From an uncultured Algibacter sp. (GTDB lineage: Bacteria; Bacteroidota; Bacteroidia; Flavobacteriales; Flavobacteriaceae), in assembly GCF_905480415.1 (NCBI RefSeq), contig NZ_CAJQQI010000029.1, positions 1 through 32,945 on the forward strand: DNA of 32,945 nt, read 5' to 3'. The translations under genes were made by a program, and so were the position numbers. Below the pieces are notes generated by a model. The model made no database searches and was not told the origin of the DNA. It saw nothing but the letters and a program-made list of their open reading frames with translations. Below are positions 24,279 to 32,853 of this stretch, one piece after another (positions within the stretch are counted from its first letter, which is position 1; each line of letters starts with the position of its first letter).

Positions 24279-26009
24279 ATGATACACATTGAACCAAAAA
24301 TTTTAGATAGAATAAATGCGTGGTTAACTCCCGCTTTTGATGAAGAAACACAAACTATTATAAAAAATAGTATTGCTAACAATCCAAAAGATATTCAAGA
24401 AAGTTTTTATAAAGATTTAGAGTTTGGAACTGGCGGTATGCGAGGTATCATGGGTGTAGGAACAAACCGTATAAATAAATACACCTTAGGTAAAAGCACA
24501 CAAGGTTTAAGTGATTATTTGCATAAATCATTCCCTAACGAAACTCCAAAAGCAGTTATTGCTTACGATTGTAGACACAATAGTAAATCATTAGCAAAAT
24601 TAGTTGCTGATGTGTTTTCTGCAAATGGCATCGAGGTGTTTTTATTTGAAGATTTACGAGCAACTCCAGAGTTATCGTTCGCTGTGAAGCATTTAAACTG
24701 TCATTGTGGTATTGTTTTAACTGCGTCACATAATCCGCCAGAATATAATGGATACAAAGTGTATTGGCAAGATGGCGGACAATTAGTTCCTCCGCATGAT
24801 GATGCTGTTATTAATATGATTAATGCTTTGGAATATGCTAATATTAAATTTCAAGCAAATAATGATTTCATTCATTATATAGGGAAAGAGGTTGACGATG
24901 TTTTTATTGATGCTTCTGTTAAAAATGGAGATGTTGGCGCTACCCAAGCGGCAAAAGATAATTTAAATATTGTATTCACTTCTCTTCACGGAACGTCTAT
25001 TACTGCGGTTCCAGAAACTTTAAAACGTGCAGGCTACAAAAATGTCAATTTAGTTAAAGAACAAGAAAAACCAGATGGCGACTTCCCAACGGTAGCTTCA
25101 CCTAATCCAGAAGAACCAGCTGCACTAAAAATGGCCTTGGAACTTGCAGAAAAGGAAAACGCTGATATTGTAATAGGTACAGATCCTGACTGTGACAGAT
25201 TAGGCGTTGCAGTTCGAAATTCTGAAGGTAAAATGCAATTACTTAATGGTAACCAAACCATGGTAATGATGGTGGCTTTTTTATTAAAAAAATGGAAATC
25301 GGAAGATAAAATTAAAGGTGAAGAATTTATTGCAACTACAATTGTTTCTACACCTATGATTAATAAACTTGCTGAATCATATAATGTTGAAAACAAAATT
25401 GTATTAACAGGTTTTAAATGGATAGCTAAACTTATTGAAGATTTTTCAGAACTCAATTTTATTGGTGGTGGTGAAGAAAGTTTTGGGTTTATGGTTGGAG
25501 ATTTTGTTAGAGATAAAGACGCTGTAACCTCTACTCTATTAGCTTGTGAAATTGCAGCTATAGCAAAGTCAAACGGTAGTTCTTTTTATGAGGAACTTGT
25601 CAAACTATATGTAGAACATGGTTGTTATAAAGAAAAATTAGTTGCAATTACTAAAAAGGGAATTGAAGGTGCAGAGGAAATCAAGCAAATGATGATTGAT
25701 GCTCGCGAAAATCCATTAAAAATAGCAAATGGCTCTAAGGTTGTAAAGATTGAGGATTACAATCTATCTATCTCAAAAAATATGATTACTGGAGTAAAAA
25801 CTAAAATTGATATTCCAAAATCTAATGTTATCATATATTACACTGAAGACGGCAGTCAAGTCGCTTTAAGGCCAAGTGGTACTGAACCTAAAATAAAATT
25901 TTATGTTAGTGTTAATACAGAACTAAAAACTGTAGACGACTATATTGATGTAGAATCTAAACTTGATGCTAAAGCTGATGCTATTTTAAAAGACATGAAT
26001 CTCATTTAA
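24279..26009 (+). CDS. Phospho-sugar mutase (phosphoglucomutase/phosphomannomutase family)
   Basis: The 576-residue enzyme shows all four family regions: the phosphoserine loop [13 protein letters not shown] (148-160, Ser150), the metal loop DPDCDR (302-307), the sugar loop GEESFG (398-403) and the phosphate loop [12 protein letters not shown] near 530. It interconverts the 1- and 6-phosphates of glucose and/or mannose through a bisphosphate intermediate. The length and the N-terminal [13 protein letters not shown] resemble the PGM2/PgcA-like branch. It overlaps the ABC exporter gene by one base (TAATG), so the two are translated together. Confidence 0.92.
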   Translation: MIHIEPKILDRINAWLTPAFDEETQTIIKNSIANNPKDIQESFYKDLEFGTGGMRGIMGVGTNRINKYTLGKSTQGLSDYLHKSFPNETPKAVIAYDCRHNSKSLAKLVADVFSANGIEVFLFEDLRATPELSFAVKHLNCHCGIVLTASHNPPEYNGYKVYWQDGGQLVPPHDDAVINMINALEYANIKFQANNDFIHYIGKEVDDVFIDASVKNGDVGATQAAKDNLNIVFTSLHGTSITAVPETLKRAGYKNVNLVKEQEKPDGDFPTVASPNPEEPAALKMALELAEKENADIVIGTDPDCDRLGVAVRNSEGKMQLLNGNQTMVMMVAFLLKKWKSEDKIKGEEFIATTIVSTPMINKLAESYNVENKIVLTGFKWIAKLIEDFSELNFIGGGEESFGFMVGDFVRDKDAVTSTLLACEIAAIAKSNGSSFYEELVKLYVEHGCYKEKLVAITKKGIEGAEEIKQMMIDARENPLKIANGSKVVKIEDYNLSISKNMITGVKTKIDIPKSNVIIYYTEDGSQVALRPSGTEPKIKFYVSVNTELKTVDDYIDVESKLDAKADAILKDMNLI

Positions 26010-27838
26010 TGAGCCATTTTACTAATATATTAAAATACGCCAAACCGTATAAAAGATATGCTATAGGGCATATTATTGCCAATGTGTTTTTTGCCTTATT
26101 TGGTACGCTTTCTTTTGTAGCTTTAATGCCAATGCTTACCGTGATTTTTGAACAAGACAAACCGGTTCCTTCAATTAAGCCTGTGTATACCGGTATGATG
26201 GAACTTGGTGATTTGGCTGAAAATTATTTGGCCTATCAAATGAATCAGTTTACTGGTGGCGATAATTCTAAAGCATTATTATTTGTAATTGGCTTAGTAA
26301 TTGTTACTTTTCTACTAAAAAATATTGCAGGTTATTTAGCAAATTATTTCCTTGTTTTTTTAAGAAATGGTGTTATTAGAGATCTTAGAAATGCTGTTTA
26401 TAAAAAAACAATTGAATTACCTCTATCCTATTTTTCTGAACAAAGAAAAGGAGATATTATGGCGCGCGTTACTAGTGACGTTCTTGATTTACAATATTCC
26501 TTCTTATCTGTTTTGGAGCTTCTTATTAGAGAACCTTTAACTATTATTTTTGCAATAATAGCCATGCTTATATTAAGTGTGGAACTCACATTATTTGTTT
26601 TTATTTTCATCCCAATTACTGGTATTATTATTTCAAGAATTGGAAAGAGTTTAAAACGAAAATCAGACCGTGTACAAAAGGAACAAGGGATGTTTTTATC
26701 AACACTAGAAGAAACTTTAACGGGTTTACGCATTATAAAAGGGTTTAATGCTGAAGAGAAATTCAATGAGAAATTTCAGGAATCAACAAATCGTTTTTAT
26801 CATTTCTCAAACAAGCTTTTGAACCGTCAAAACTTAGCATCACCCACTAGTGAGTTTCTTGGGATATCTGTTATTGCTATACTTTTATGGTATGGCGGAA
26901 ATTTAGTTTTAAGCGGAACCTCTACACTAGATGGTCCTAAATTCCTTGTCTACATGGGCCTAGCCTACCAAATATTAACCCCTGCGAAAGCTATAAGCCG
27001 GGGACTTTATAATATTAAGAAAGGTGGTGCTGCCGCTGAACGAATTCAGGAAATAATAGACACTGAAAACCCAATAAAAGATATATCAAATGCGATTATA
27101 AAAGATAGCTTTGATTCCGAAATACAATTTAAAAATATTTCATTTAAATATCAAAACGAATATGTTTTAAAAGACTTTTCATTAACCATTACAAAAGGCA
27201 CAACTGTTGCCTTAGTGGGACAATCTGGTAGTGGTAAATCTACAATTGCTAATCTTATCACAAGGTTTTATCACGTTAACAAAGGAGAGATTTTAATTGA
27301 CGGTATTAACATTAACAATTTAACTACAAGCTCTTTACGTCAACAACTTGGTATCGTAACCCAAGATGCTATTTTATTTAACGATAGTATTAAAAACAAT
27401 TTAAAGCTAGGAAATGATGATGCAACAGATGAAGATATTATTGAAGCATTAAAAATTGCAAATGCCTGGGAGTTTGTTAAAGAACTACCCGAAAAGATAA
27501 ACACCAATATAGGAGATGCTGGCGGCAAACTTTCTGGTGGGCAAAAACAACGGTTAAGTATTGCACGTGCAGTTCTTAAAAGCCCCCCTATAATGCTTTT
27601 AGACGAAGCCACCTCAGCTCTAGATACAGAGAGTGAACGTTTAGTGCAAGTAGCTTTAGAGAACATGATGAAAAACAGAACTTCAATTGTTATTGCACAT
27701 AGGCTTTCAACCATTCAAAACGCAGATATAATAGTAGTTTTAAATAAAGGAGAAATTGTAGAACAAGGAAAACACGACGAACTTATTGCTAAAAAAGGGG
27801 TGTATCAAAAATTAGTAGATATGCAGAGCTTTGAATAA
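26009..27838 (+). CDS. MsbA-like ABC exporter (fused membrane and ATPase domains)
   Basis: The 609-residue half-transporter has six membrane helices in the first 330 residues and an ATPase domain with Walker A GQSGSGKST (404-412), signature LSGGQ (508-512), Walker B IMLLDEATSALD and an H-loop IVIAHRLST. The insert with PSIKPVYTGMMELGDLAENYL between the first two helices is common in flavobacterial members. A homodimer would flip a lipid or export a hydrophobic compound across the inner membrane. MsbA-type lipid A core export is the standard guess. It is followed by a strong terminator. Confidence 0.9.
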   Translation: MSHFTNILKYAKPYKRYAIGHIIANVFFALFGTLSFVALMPMLTVIFEQDKPVPSIKPVYTGMMELGDLAENYLAYQMNQFTGGDNSKALLFVIGLVIVTFLLKNIAGYLANYFLVFLRNGVIRDLRNAVYKKTIELPLSYFSEQRKGDIMARVTSDVLDLQYSFLSVLELLIREPLTIIFAIIAMLILSVELTLFVFIFIPITGIIISRIGKSLKRKSDRVQKEQGMFLSTLEETLTGLRIIKGFNAEEKFNEKFQESTNRFYHFSNKLLNRQNLASPTSEFLGISVIAILLWYGGNLVLSGTSTLDGPKFLVYMGLAYQILTPAKAISRGLYNIKKGGAAAERIQEIIDTENPIKDISNAIIKDSFDSEIQFKNISFKYQNEYVLKDFSLTITKGTTVALVGQSGSGKSTIANLITRFYHVNKGEILIDGININNLTTSSLRQQLGIVTQDAILFNDSIKNNLKLGNDDATDEDIIEALKIANAWEFVKELPEKINTNIGDAGGKLSGGQKQRLSIARAVLKSPPIMLLDEATSALDTESERLVQVALENMMKNRTSIVIAHRLSTIQNADIIVVLNKGEIVEQGKHDELIAKKGVYQKLVDMQSFE

Positions 27839-27859
27839 AACATCACGATATAAAATATT

Positions 27860-27896
27860 AAAAAAGGATAGAGACTTGGGGGTTCTATCCTTTTTT
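27860..27896 (+). terminator. Intrinsic terminator of the phosphomutase-exporter unit
   Basis: AAAAAAGGATAGA (27860-27872) pairs perfectly with 27884-27896 around an 11-base loop and ends in six T residues. It is 21 bases after the exporter stop. A weaker hairpin (GTTAG/CTAAC, 27903-27924) follows with the same loop bases. Confidence 0.9.
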
Positions 27897-27983
27897 GTTT
27901 TTGTTAGACTTGGGGAAGACTAACAACATAAGTAGGTTTCTGGTACAAACATAAAGTATAAAAGCGTATCATACAAGAAAAAA

Positions 27984-28016
27984 TACACTTAATCGTATTT
28001 AAATTACACTTAATCG
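27984..28016 (+). repeat. Pair of 12-bp direct repeats upstream of the sigma factor operon
   Basis: TACACTTAATCG occurs at 27984-27995 and again at 28005-28016, 21 bases apart, which is two turns of the helix. Such spacing suits a regulator that binds two sites on one face of the DNA. The regulator is unknown. Confidence 0.6.
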
Positions 28017-28104
28017 ATGTTTATTTACATAAACACCTAATTATCAATTATTTATGATTTGTCTGAAAATTAAAAAAAATCCCCTTAAACTTTTAGTATA
28101 TTTA

Positions 28105-28120
28105 TTAGTCTAAAGACTAA
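28105..28120. repeat. Perfect 16-bp palindrome just before the sigma factor gene
   Basis: TTAGTCT-AA-AGACTAA is a perfect inverted repeat that ends 4 bases before the predicted start codon. It could be an operator or a hairpin in the mRNA leader that limits translation. Confidence 0.6.
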
Positions 28121-28124
28121 ACAA

Positions 28125-28673
28125 TTGTGTGTGATTGACGAAACACAACTATTAGAACAATTAAAATCTGAAGCCCATAAAAACCAAGCCTTTAAAGTGC
28201 TGCTAGAACTTTACAAGGAGCGCTTATATTGGCATATTCGTAATATTGTGAAGTCTCATGATGATGCTGATGATGTATTGCAAAATGCATTTATCAAGAT
28301 TTTCAAAAACATAGATAACTTTAAAGGTGAGAGTAAATTATTCTCTTGGATGTACCGGATTGCCACAAATGAATCAATAACATTCGCAAACAAAAAAGCA
28401 AAACGTTTGCAAGTAACTAATGAAGAGGTCCAGCAACTTGCTATAAACAATCTTAAGTCTGATGTTTATTTTGAAGGAAATGATATTCAGATAAAATTAC
28501 ATAGCGCCATAGCCACCTTGCCTAAAAAACAACAATTAGTTTTTAACATGAAATATTTTGAAGATTTAAAGTATAAAGATATGTCTGAAATACTCGAAAC
28601 TAGTGAGGGCGCATTAAAAGCATCATACCATATAGCAGTAAAAAAGATTGAAGCCTATTTAACTGATAATTAA
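28125..28673 (+). CDS. ECF-type RNA polymerase sigma factor
   Basis: The 182-residue protein has sigma region 2 (about 25-90, with DADDVLQNAFIKIFKNIDNFKG and WMYRIATNESITFANKK) and region 4 (about 125-180, with LPKKQQLVFNMKYFEDLKYKDMSEIL and the SEGALKASYHIAVKKIE helix). The linker is short and there is no extra domain. No ATG lies near the start: TTG at 28125 or GTG at 28131 must be used, and GTG (MIDETQLLEQL) looks equally likely. It heads a three-gene unit with a membrane partner and a periplasmic sensor, so it is probably held inactive until an envelope signal is received. Confidence 0.92.
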   Translation: MCVIDETQLLEQLKSEAHKNQAFKVLLELYKERLYWHIRNIVKSHDDADDVLQNAFIKIFKNIDNFKGESKLFSWMYRIATNESITFANKKAKRLQVTNEEVQQLAINNLKSDVYFEGNDIQIKLHSAIATLPKKQQLVFNMKYFEDLKYKDMSEILETSEGALKASYHIAVKKIEAYLTDN

Positions 28674-28717
28674 ACCTTTTTAATTCAAGTTAGTCAAATA
28701 AGTAGTAACAAAAATAA

Positions 28718-29224
28718 ATGAAGAACAAAAAAATATATAATATTAAATCTGCAGGTTTTAAAATACCTAATGATTATTTTGAATCTTTTAATGACAAAGT
28801 TATTAGTAAATTAAATACTGAAAGCCCATTAGATACGATTAAAGAAACTGGCTTTAAAGTACCTGATAATTATTTTGACTCTTTTAGCGATACTATTTTA
28901 GAAAAGAATTTAGAAGGAAAAGAATCAAAAGTAATTCAGCTATTTAACAAACGAAACTTAATTTATGTTTCGAGTATCGCAGCTGCAATACTAATATTAT
29001 TTAATCTTTCTATTTTTGATATTAAACCCACTTTTGATAATTTAGAAACTGAAACTGTTGAAAACTATATTATTGATGAGAATATAGGTTCTTATGAAAT
29101 TGCAGCATTATTAAGTGATGAATATATTGAAGAAAACATAATAATTGACTATTCTATTAACGAAGATAACATTGAAGAATATCTATTAAATAATGCTGAT
29201 ATAGAAGCCTTAATGATAGAATAA
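28718..29224 (+). CDS. Membrane-anchored sigma factor partner with duplicated N-terminal motif
   Basis: The 168-residue protein has a cytoplasmic N-terminal half, one membrane helix (about 78-97, YVSSIAAAILILFNLSIF) and an acidic periplasmic C-terminal half (LSDEYIEENIIIDYSINEDNIEEYL). The N-terminal half has the same motif twice, at residues 13-32 and 45-64: GFKxPxxYFxSFxDxx. Its position after an ECF sigma gene and its topology suggest an anti-sigma factor, but I see no zinc-binding HxxxCxxC motif or other known anti-sigma domain. The duplicated motif is the obvious candidate for sigma binding; this is inference. Confidence 0.75.
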   Translation: MKNKKIYNIKSAGFKIPNDYFESFNDKVISKLNTESPLDTIKETGFKVPDNYFDSFSDTILEKNLEGKESKVIQLFNKRNLIYVSSIAAAILILFNLSIFDIKPTFDNLETETVENYIIDENIGSYEIAALLSDEYIEENIIIDYSINEDNIEEYLLNNADIEALMIE

Positions 29225-29237
29225 AACATAAAAAATA

Positions 29238-29681
29238 ATGAAAAAACTACTCCCCTTCATACTCTTGTTGTTTGTGTCATTAAACATAGCGGCCCAACAT
29301 AAAAATAGAGAACGTATAAAAGCATTAAAGGCATCTGTAATTACTGAAAAACTTGACCTCACTGAAAAAGAAGCACAACAGTTTTGGCCTATTTACAATG
29401 CACATGAAAAAGAAACTTCTGCAATTAGATTTGAAGAAATTAAATCTATACGCATAGAAATAAGAGAGAACATCGAAAACATGACTGATAAAAAGGCCAA
29501 CGAACTTTTAAAGAAACTCAGTAAGGCTGAAAATAAAATGCATAAATCACGTCTGGAATTTGCCAATAATCTTTCTGGTGTTTTATCGCCAAAAAAAATA
29601 ATTCTTCTCAAAATAGCTGAAGATGATTTTAAAAAGAAAATGATGGCTGAGTTGAGAAAAAGAAAAAAAGGTAGAAATTAA
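29238..29681 (+). CDS. Periplasmic Spy/CpxP-like sensor of the ECF sigma system
   Basis: The 147-residue protein has a signal peptide (1-19, ending IAAQ) and an all-helical, highly charged mature part. ITEKLDLTEKEAQQFWPIYNAHEKE and LKKLSKAENKMHKSRLEFANNLSGVLSPKKIILL follow the pattern of Spy/CpxP-like and LTxxQ-type proteins, with a basic C-terminal tail. Similar flavobacterial proteins are, as I recall, annotated as sensor of ECF-type sigma factor. It is 13 bases after the partner gene and probably senses misfolded protein or metal stress in the periplasm. It is convergent with the next gene at only 14 bases, without an obvious terminator. Confidence 0.8.
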   Translation: MKKLLPFILLLFVSLNIAAQHKNRERIKALKASVITEKLDLTEKEAQQFWPIYNAHEKETSAIRFEEIKSIRIEIRENIENMTDKKANELLKKLSKAENKMHKSRLEFANNLSGVLSPKKIILLKIAEDDFKKKMMAELRKRKKGRN

Positions 29682-29695
29682 TTTTTTCTTTTTCC

Positions 29696-30742
29696 CTATT
29701 CTTTAAAAGTCAATTTAGCAATCCTTCCCGCACCAGCAGCATAAGCAATTGAATCATTAAGAAAACGAATGGCATAAAACCCTTCATCACTTATATGTTT
29801 CCATGTACTTCCAGAATCGTTACTGTAGTCTATGCCTTTAAAACCGTTAGCTACTAACTCCTTCCCATTTCTATTTGGAATATATTGGACACAACTTCGG
29901 TATCCAGGATTTTCGTTTTGTGCAACTAACTCCCAAGTCTTTCCACCATCACTTGTTCGTATTTTATTAGCCGCGTTGTCATCGGGTTTAGTATAGTCGC
30001 CTCCAAAAGCAAAACCATTAAGCGCATCATTAAAATCCATGGAATAAATCCCTTCAGTATCTTTTTCTTTAACTATTGGTGTATTAGTTACCTCCCAAGT
30101 TGCTCCTTTATCTGAAGAATAATAAACTCGACCTGCAGTAGTTGCTACCCAAGTGTAATCACCAATAATAGCAATGTTGGTATTACTAGCAGCAAAAGCA
30201 CCTTCATTATCTAACCCTTTAGGCAAAACATCGCAAGATAATTTAGTCCAAGTTTTTCCGCCATCTCGAGTTATTATAACACTTAAACAACCATCAGTTG
30301 AATCTCCAATAGCGATTCCTTCATCATCATTCCAAAAATTCATGGAATCATAAAAAACCCCTTCACCCTCTTCCATATAAACCAGTTCCATGATGCCCTT
30401 ATCACCTGTTTTATATAACAATGCAGGATTATCTATACTTAGTATAAAAAAATCGGTTTCGGTATGCGCTGCAGACCTAAAATGCAAATCTAAAGTGTCA
30501 TGCTTTTGAATAGAGGTTTTCCATGATTGAGTTTGATTATTAAACAACCCAAAAACACCATTATTTGCAGCAAATGCTAAACTATTATCATTCATTATAT
30601 CAATAGCTCTAATACTCAACAAAGAATCTTTCAATAAGATTTCTATTTCAACTTTAGAAAAATTCCTCGGCTTAAATATTTCCTTTTTTCCACAGGAAAA
30701 CAAAAAAACAACTAATATTAAAGGTAGAATAAAACACTTCAT
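29696..30742 (-). CDS. Asp-box (BNR) beta-propeller lipoprotein, Ycf48-like
   Basis: I chose the ATG at 30742, giving 348 residues with a lipoprotein signal MKCFILPLILVVFLFSC (Cys17); a longer frame would overlap the upstream SCO gene. The mature protein has at least four Asp-box turns (TRDGGKTWT, SSDKGATWE, TSDGGKTWE, SNDSGSTWK), the mark of sialidase-like or Ycf48-like propellers. Such proteins are often labelled oxidoreductase without evidence. No sialidase arginine triad is apparent. It is the last of four lipoprotein genes in a row and would lie at the membrane surface as a binding or assembly platform. Confidence 0.8.
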   Translation of the reverse strand: MKCFILPLILVVFLFSCGKKEIFKPRNFSKVEIEILLKDSLLSIRAIDIMNDNSLAFAANNGVFGLFNNQTQSWKTSIQKHDTLDLHFRSAAHTETDFFILSIDNPALLYKTGDKGIMELVYMEEGEGVFYDSMNFWNDDEGIAIGDSTDGCLSVIITRDGGKTWTKLSCDVLPKGLDNEGAFAASNTNIAIIGDYTWVATTAGRVYYSSDKGATWEVTNTPIVKEKDTEGIYSMDFNDALNGFAFGGDYTKPDDNAANKIRTSDGGKTWELVAQNENPGYRSCVQYIPNRNGKELVANGFKGIDYSNDSGSTWKHISDEGFYAIRFLNDSIAYAAGAGRIAKLTFKE

Positions 30743-30813
30743 GATCTTTACATTTCTATAAAAATAGAAAAACTGGGAGAATAAATAACTAAGGCTTTTC
30801 ATCAAAAAAAATA

Positions 30814-31449
30814 TCAATCAAAATAAATCTCTTGTTTCAAGATTTTTATATGGCGTTTTAATCGTTCAACATCAATTTCTAAAGTACCATTATAAACGCC
30901 ACGTATAAAGCCTTGTTTATCAACCAAAACAAAATTTTCGGTATGTATAAAATTGCTCTCATCTTGAGTTTTGATAAAATCCTCATCAGCAAAATAGCCC
31001 GTTCTTGCAATGCTATAAAGAGCCCCTTTATCACCAGTTACTATATGCCATTTATTAGAATTTACATTATGTTTCAACCCATAATCTTTTATAACAGAAA
31101 CAGAATCTTTCCATGGCATTACCGTATGCGATAGTAATTTTATAGTGTCATCATTTTTATAAGCCTCTTGCAAACTTGCCATATTTTTTGTGAGTTTTGG
31201 ACAAATACCTGGGCAACTTGTAAAGAAGAAATCTGCTATGTAAATCTTATTTTTAAAAGTAGCATTGGTAACCGTTTCTCCATCTTGATTTATAAATGAA
31301 AATTCAGGAATTTTATGTTTTGGAGTATTCCATTCCGGTGTAAATTCTGCGGAATTGAAATAAGGTAAACTTGAAACTGATTCTTCTGTATGTTTCTCTT
31401 TGCAAGAGAAACATAATATTAAAATCAAAATTACCAGAGCATATTTCAT
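30814..31449 (-). CDS. SCO-family (Sco1/SenC) copper chaperone or thiol reductase lipoprotein
   Basis: I chose the ATG at 31449 because it starts a lipoprotein signal MKYALVILILILCFSC (Cys16); the longer start at 31506 would overlap the previous gene. The 211-residue protein has a thioredoxin fold with the copper-binding CPGIC (Cys79, Cys83) in FFFTSCPGICP and the distal His169 in FIHTENFVLVD, so all three copper ligands of the Sco family are present. Sco proteins deliver copper to the CuA site of cytochrome oxidase or act on disulfides. No oxidase gene is nearby; the neighbours are YHYH, MORN and propeller lipoproteins. Confidence 0.88.
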   Translation of the reverse strand: MKYALVILILILCFSCKEKHTEESVSSLPYFNSAEFTPEWNTPKHKIPEFSFINQDGETVTNATFKNKIYIADFFFTSCPGICPKLTKNMASLQEAYKNDDTIKLLSHTVMPWKDSVSVIKDYGLKHNVNSNKWHIVTGDKGALYSIARTGYFADEDFIKTQDESNFIHTENFVLVDKQGFIRGVYNGTLEIDVERLKRHIKILKQEIYFD

Positions 31450-31492
31450 TCCTCTGACATGAGTGATTCCTTCATTCATATGAATGATAATT

Positions 31493-32062
31493 TTATTCAA
31501 TTTCATCTTTATTAACTGTTACGGTATAGCATTTCTTCAAACCTATAAGCCCAAAACGATCTCTATTCACTACTTCATAATTAGCCTTGATAGTGCCATC
31601 ATATTTCCACATACGCTGACGCCCTAATTCTTTTCCAGCAAAATAATTAAAGTCTCTAAAAATTTGACCGGATTTATACCATTCTTTTACAATACCATGA
31701 AATTCTCCTTTTTTATTAAAATGATATTCAAACTTTTTAGTTCCATCATCCCACCAAGATTTATGAATACCTGTTTTAAAACCTTCATTATAAAAGCGTT
31801 CAATATACCTAAATCCAGTTACATCCCATTGCTTTTCATAACCGTGTTTTTTCCCGTCGACATATTCAATTTTAGATTTTGATTTTTTAGTTTCATAATA
31901 GGTAACTAATACACCACTAAAAGGAACTTCTTTATAAAACAAAACACCATTATCTAACTTCAAACTCACATCCAAAGCATCTATTATTTGTGAGGTTGGG
32001 GACGTATTACAATTAAAAATTATAAGATAAATAATGCAGATATGTAAAATTCTAAATTTCAA
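31493..32062 (-). CDS. MORN-type repeat lipoprotein (YwqK-like)
   Basis: The 189-residue protein has a lipoprotein signal with lipobox IFNC (Cys18) and then about five repeats of the YwqK/MORN type (LVTYYETKKSKSKIEYVDGKKHG, YNEGFKTGIHKSWWDDGTKKFEYHF, GEFHGIVKEWYKSGQIF, ELGRQRMWKYDGT). Proteins of this type are sometimes called antitoxins, but there is no toxin here and the protein is exported. Translation starts at a TTG that directly follows the TAA of the YHYH gene. The next gene begins 43 bases after its stop. Confidence 0.8.
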   Translation of the reverse strand: MKFRILHICIIYLIIFNCNTSPTSQIIDALDVSLKLDNGVLFYKEVPFSGVLVTYYETKKSKSKIEYVDGKKHGYEKQWDVTGFRYIERFYNEGFKTGIHKSWWDDGTKKFEYHFNKKGEFHGIVKEWYKSGQIFRDFNYFAGKELGRQRMWKYDGTIKANYEVVNRDRFGLIGLKKCYTVTVNKDEIE

Positions 32063-32833
32063 TTAACGCGATATATTTCCTGGTGTTCCAAAATATCCAT
32101 TACCATTAATATAGGGGTCTTGACTTGTGACATGATAGTGATAAATCCCATTAGGGAAATCGGGAGTAACAGATGTATGACCGTGGTAAATATCTAAATC
32201 AGCATTGGTAATAATCTCTCCATTTTCAAAAGGACCATAAACAGGAAATCCATCTGATAATAATCCTAAAAAAGCATCATCGCCAAATTGATCTGTTAAA
32301 TAAGTAGGTTCTATATGGTAATGATATGTTGTCATAGCCGGATGACCCAACCACTGATCGAAAGAATTAATTTCGCCCGCTAATGGTGAATTCCCTGCTG
32401 CATATTGATTAAAAAACACAACACCATTTCTTGATATACCGATAGGTCCTAAACTAGTAGCTTGCTTAATTGTGGCTTCCTCTGGGTTTAATGTTATTGT
32501 AAAGACAATATTTTGTGCGCCGATTGAACCTGGGTTTTTATTCCAATTGTCATTATTTCCATTATAAACTTCATACAATGGATTACTTGCATCCCAGTAG
32601 GGACTTGTATGATTTGGTAAATCTGCAGTAGTAAAAGTTACGGTATTCCCATTAATAGCATATGATAAACCAGTCCCTTCAAATTTCGCAAGTATATTAC
32701 TTGTATCGAAAGTAGCACCTGTTTTTACTTCTTCTTGCTCTTGTTCTAATCCCGAATCATCTCCATCAGCACATGCGGTAAGAATTAACATGGAAAGTAG
32801 GACGAACCTTAAAGAATATTTTAAATATTTCAT
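32063..32833 (-). CDS. YHYH-domain lipoprotein
   Basis: The 256-residue protein has a lipoprotein signal with lipobox LTAC (Cys21), then the YHYH domain. The namesake YHYH appears twice, at 170-173 and 231-234, with YHGH at 216-219 and DGFPVYGPFENG at 194-205 between them. The many histidines suggest metal binding. The domain's function is not established to my knowledge. It is the first complete gene of a minus-strand run YHYH, MORN, SCO, propeller, and its link to a copper-type SCO protein supports a metal-related role by inference. Confidence 0.88.
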   Translation of the reverse strand: MKYLKYSLRFVLLSMLILTACADGDDSGLEQEQEEVKTGATFDTSNILAKFEGTGLSYAINGNTVTFTTADLPNHTSPYWDASNPLYEVYNGNNDNWNKNPGSIGAQNIVFTITLNPEEATIKQATSLGPIGISRNGVVFFNQYAAGNSPLAGEINSFDQWLGHPAMTTYHYHIEPTYLTDQFGDDAFLGLLSDGFPVYGPFENGEIITNADLDIYHGHTSVTPDFPNGIYHYHVTSQDPYINGNGYFGTPGNISR

Positions 32834-32853
32834 AGTATTTAAGCGTTATATTA

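Noticed and set aside
25034-25456. Minus-strand frame of 140 codons inside the phosphohexomutase gene
   Set aside because: It is antisense to conserved active-site coding sequence and has a Ser-rich shadow composition.
31493-32062. Antitoxin role for the MORN-type (YwqK-like) protein
   Set aside because: The protein is a lipoprotein exported from the cytoplasm and no toxin gene is adjacent.
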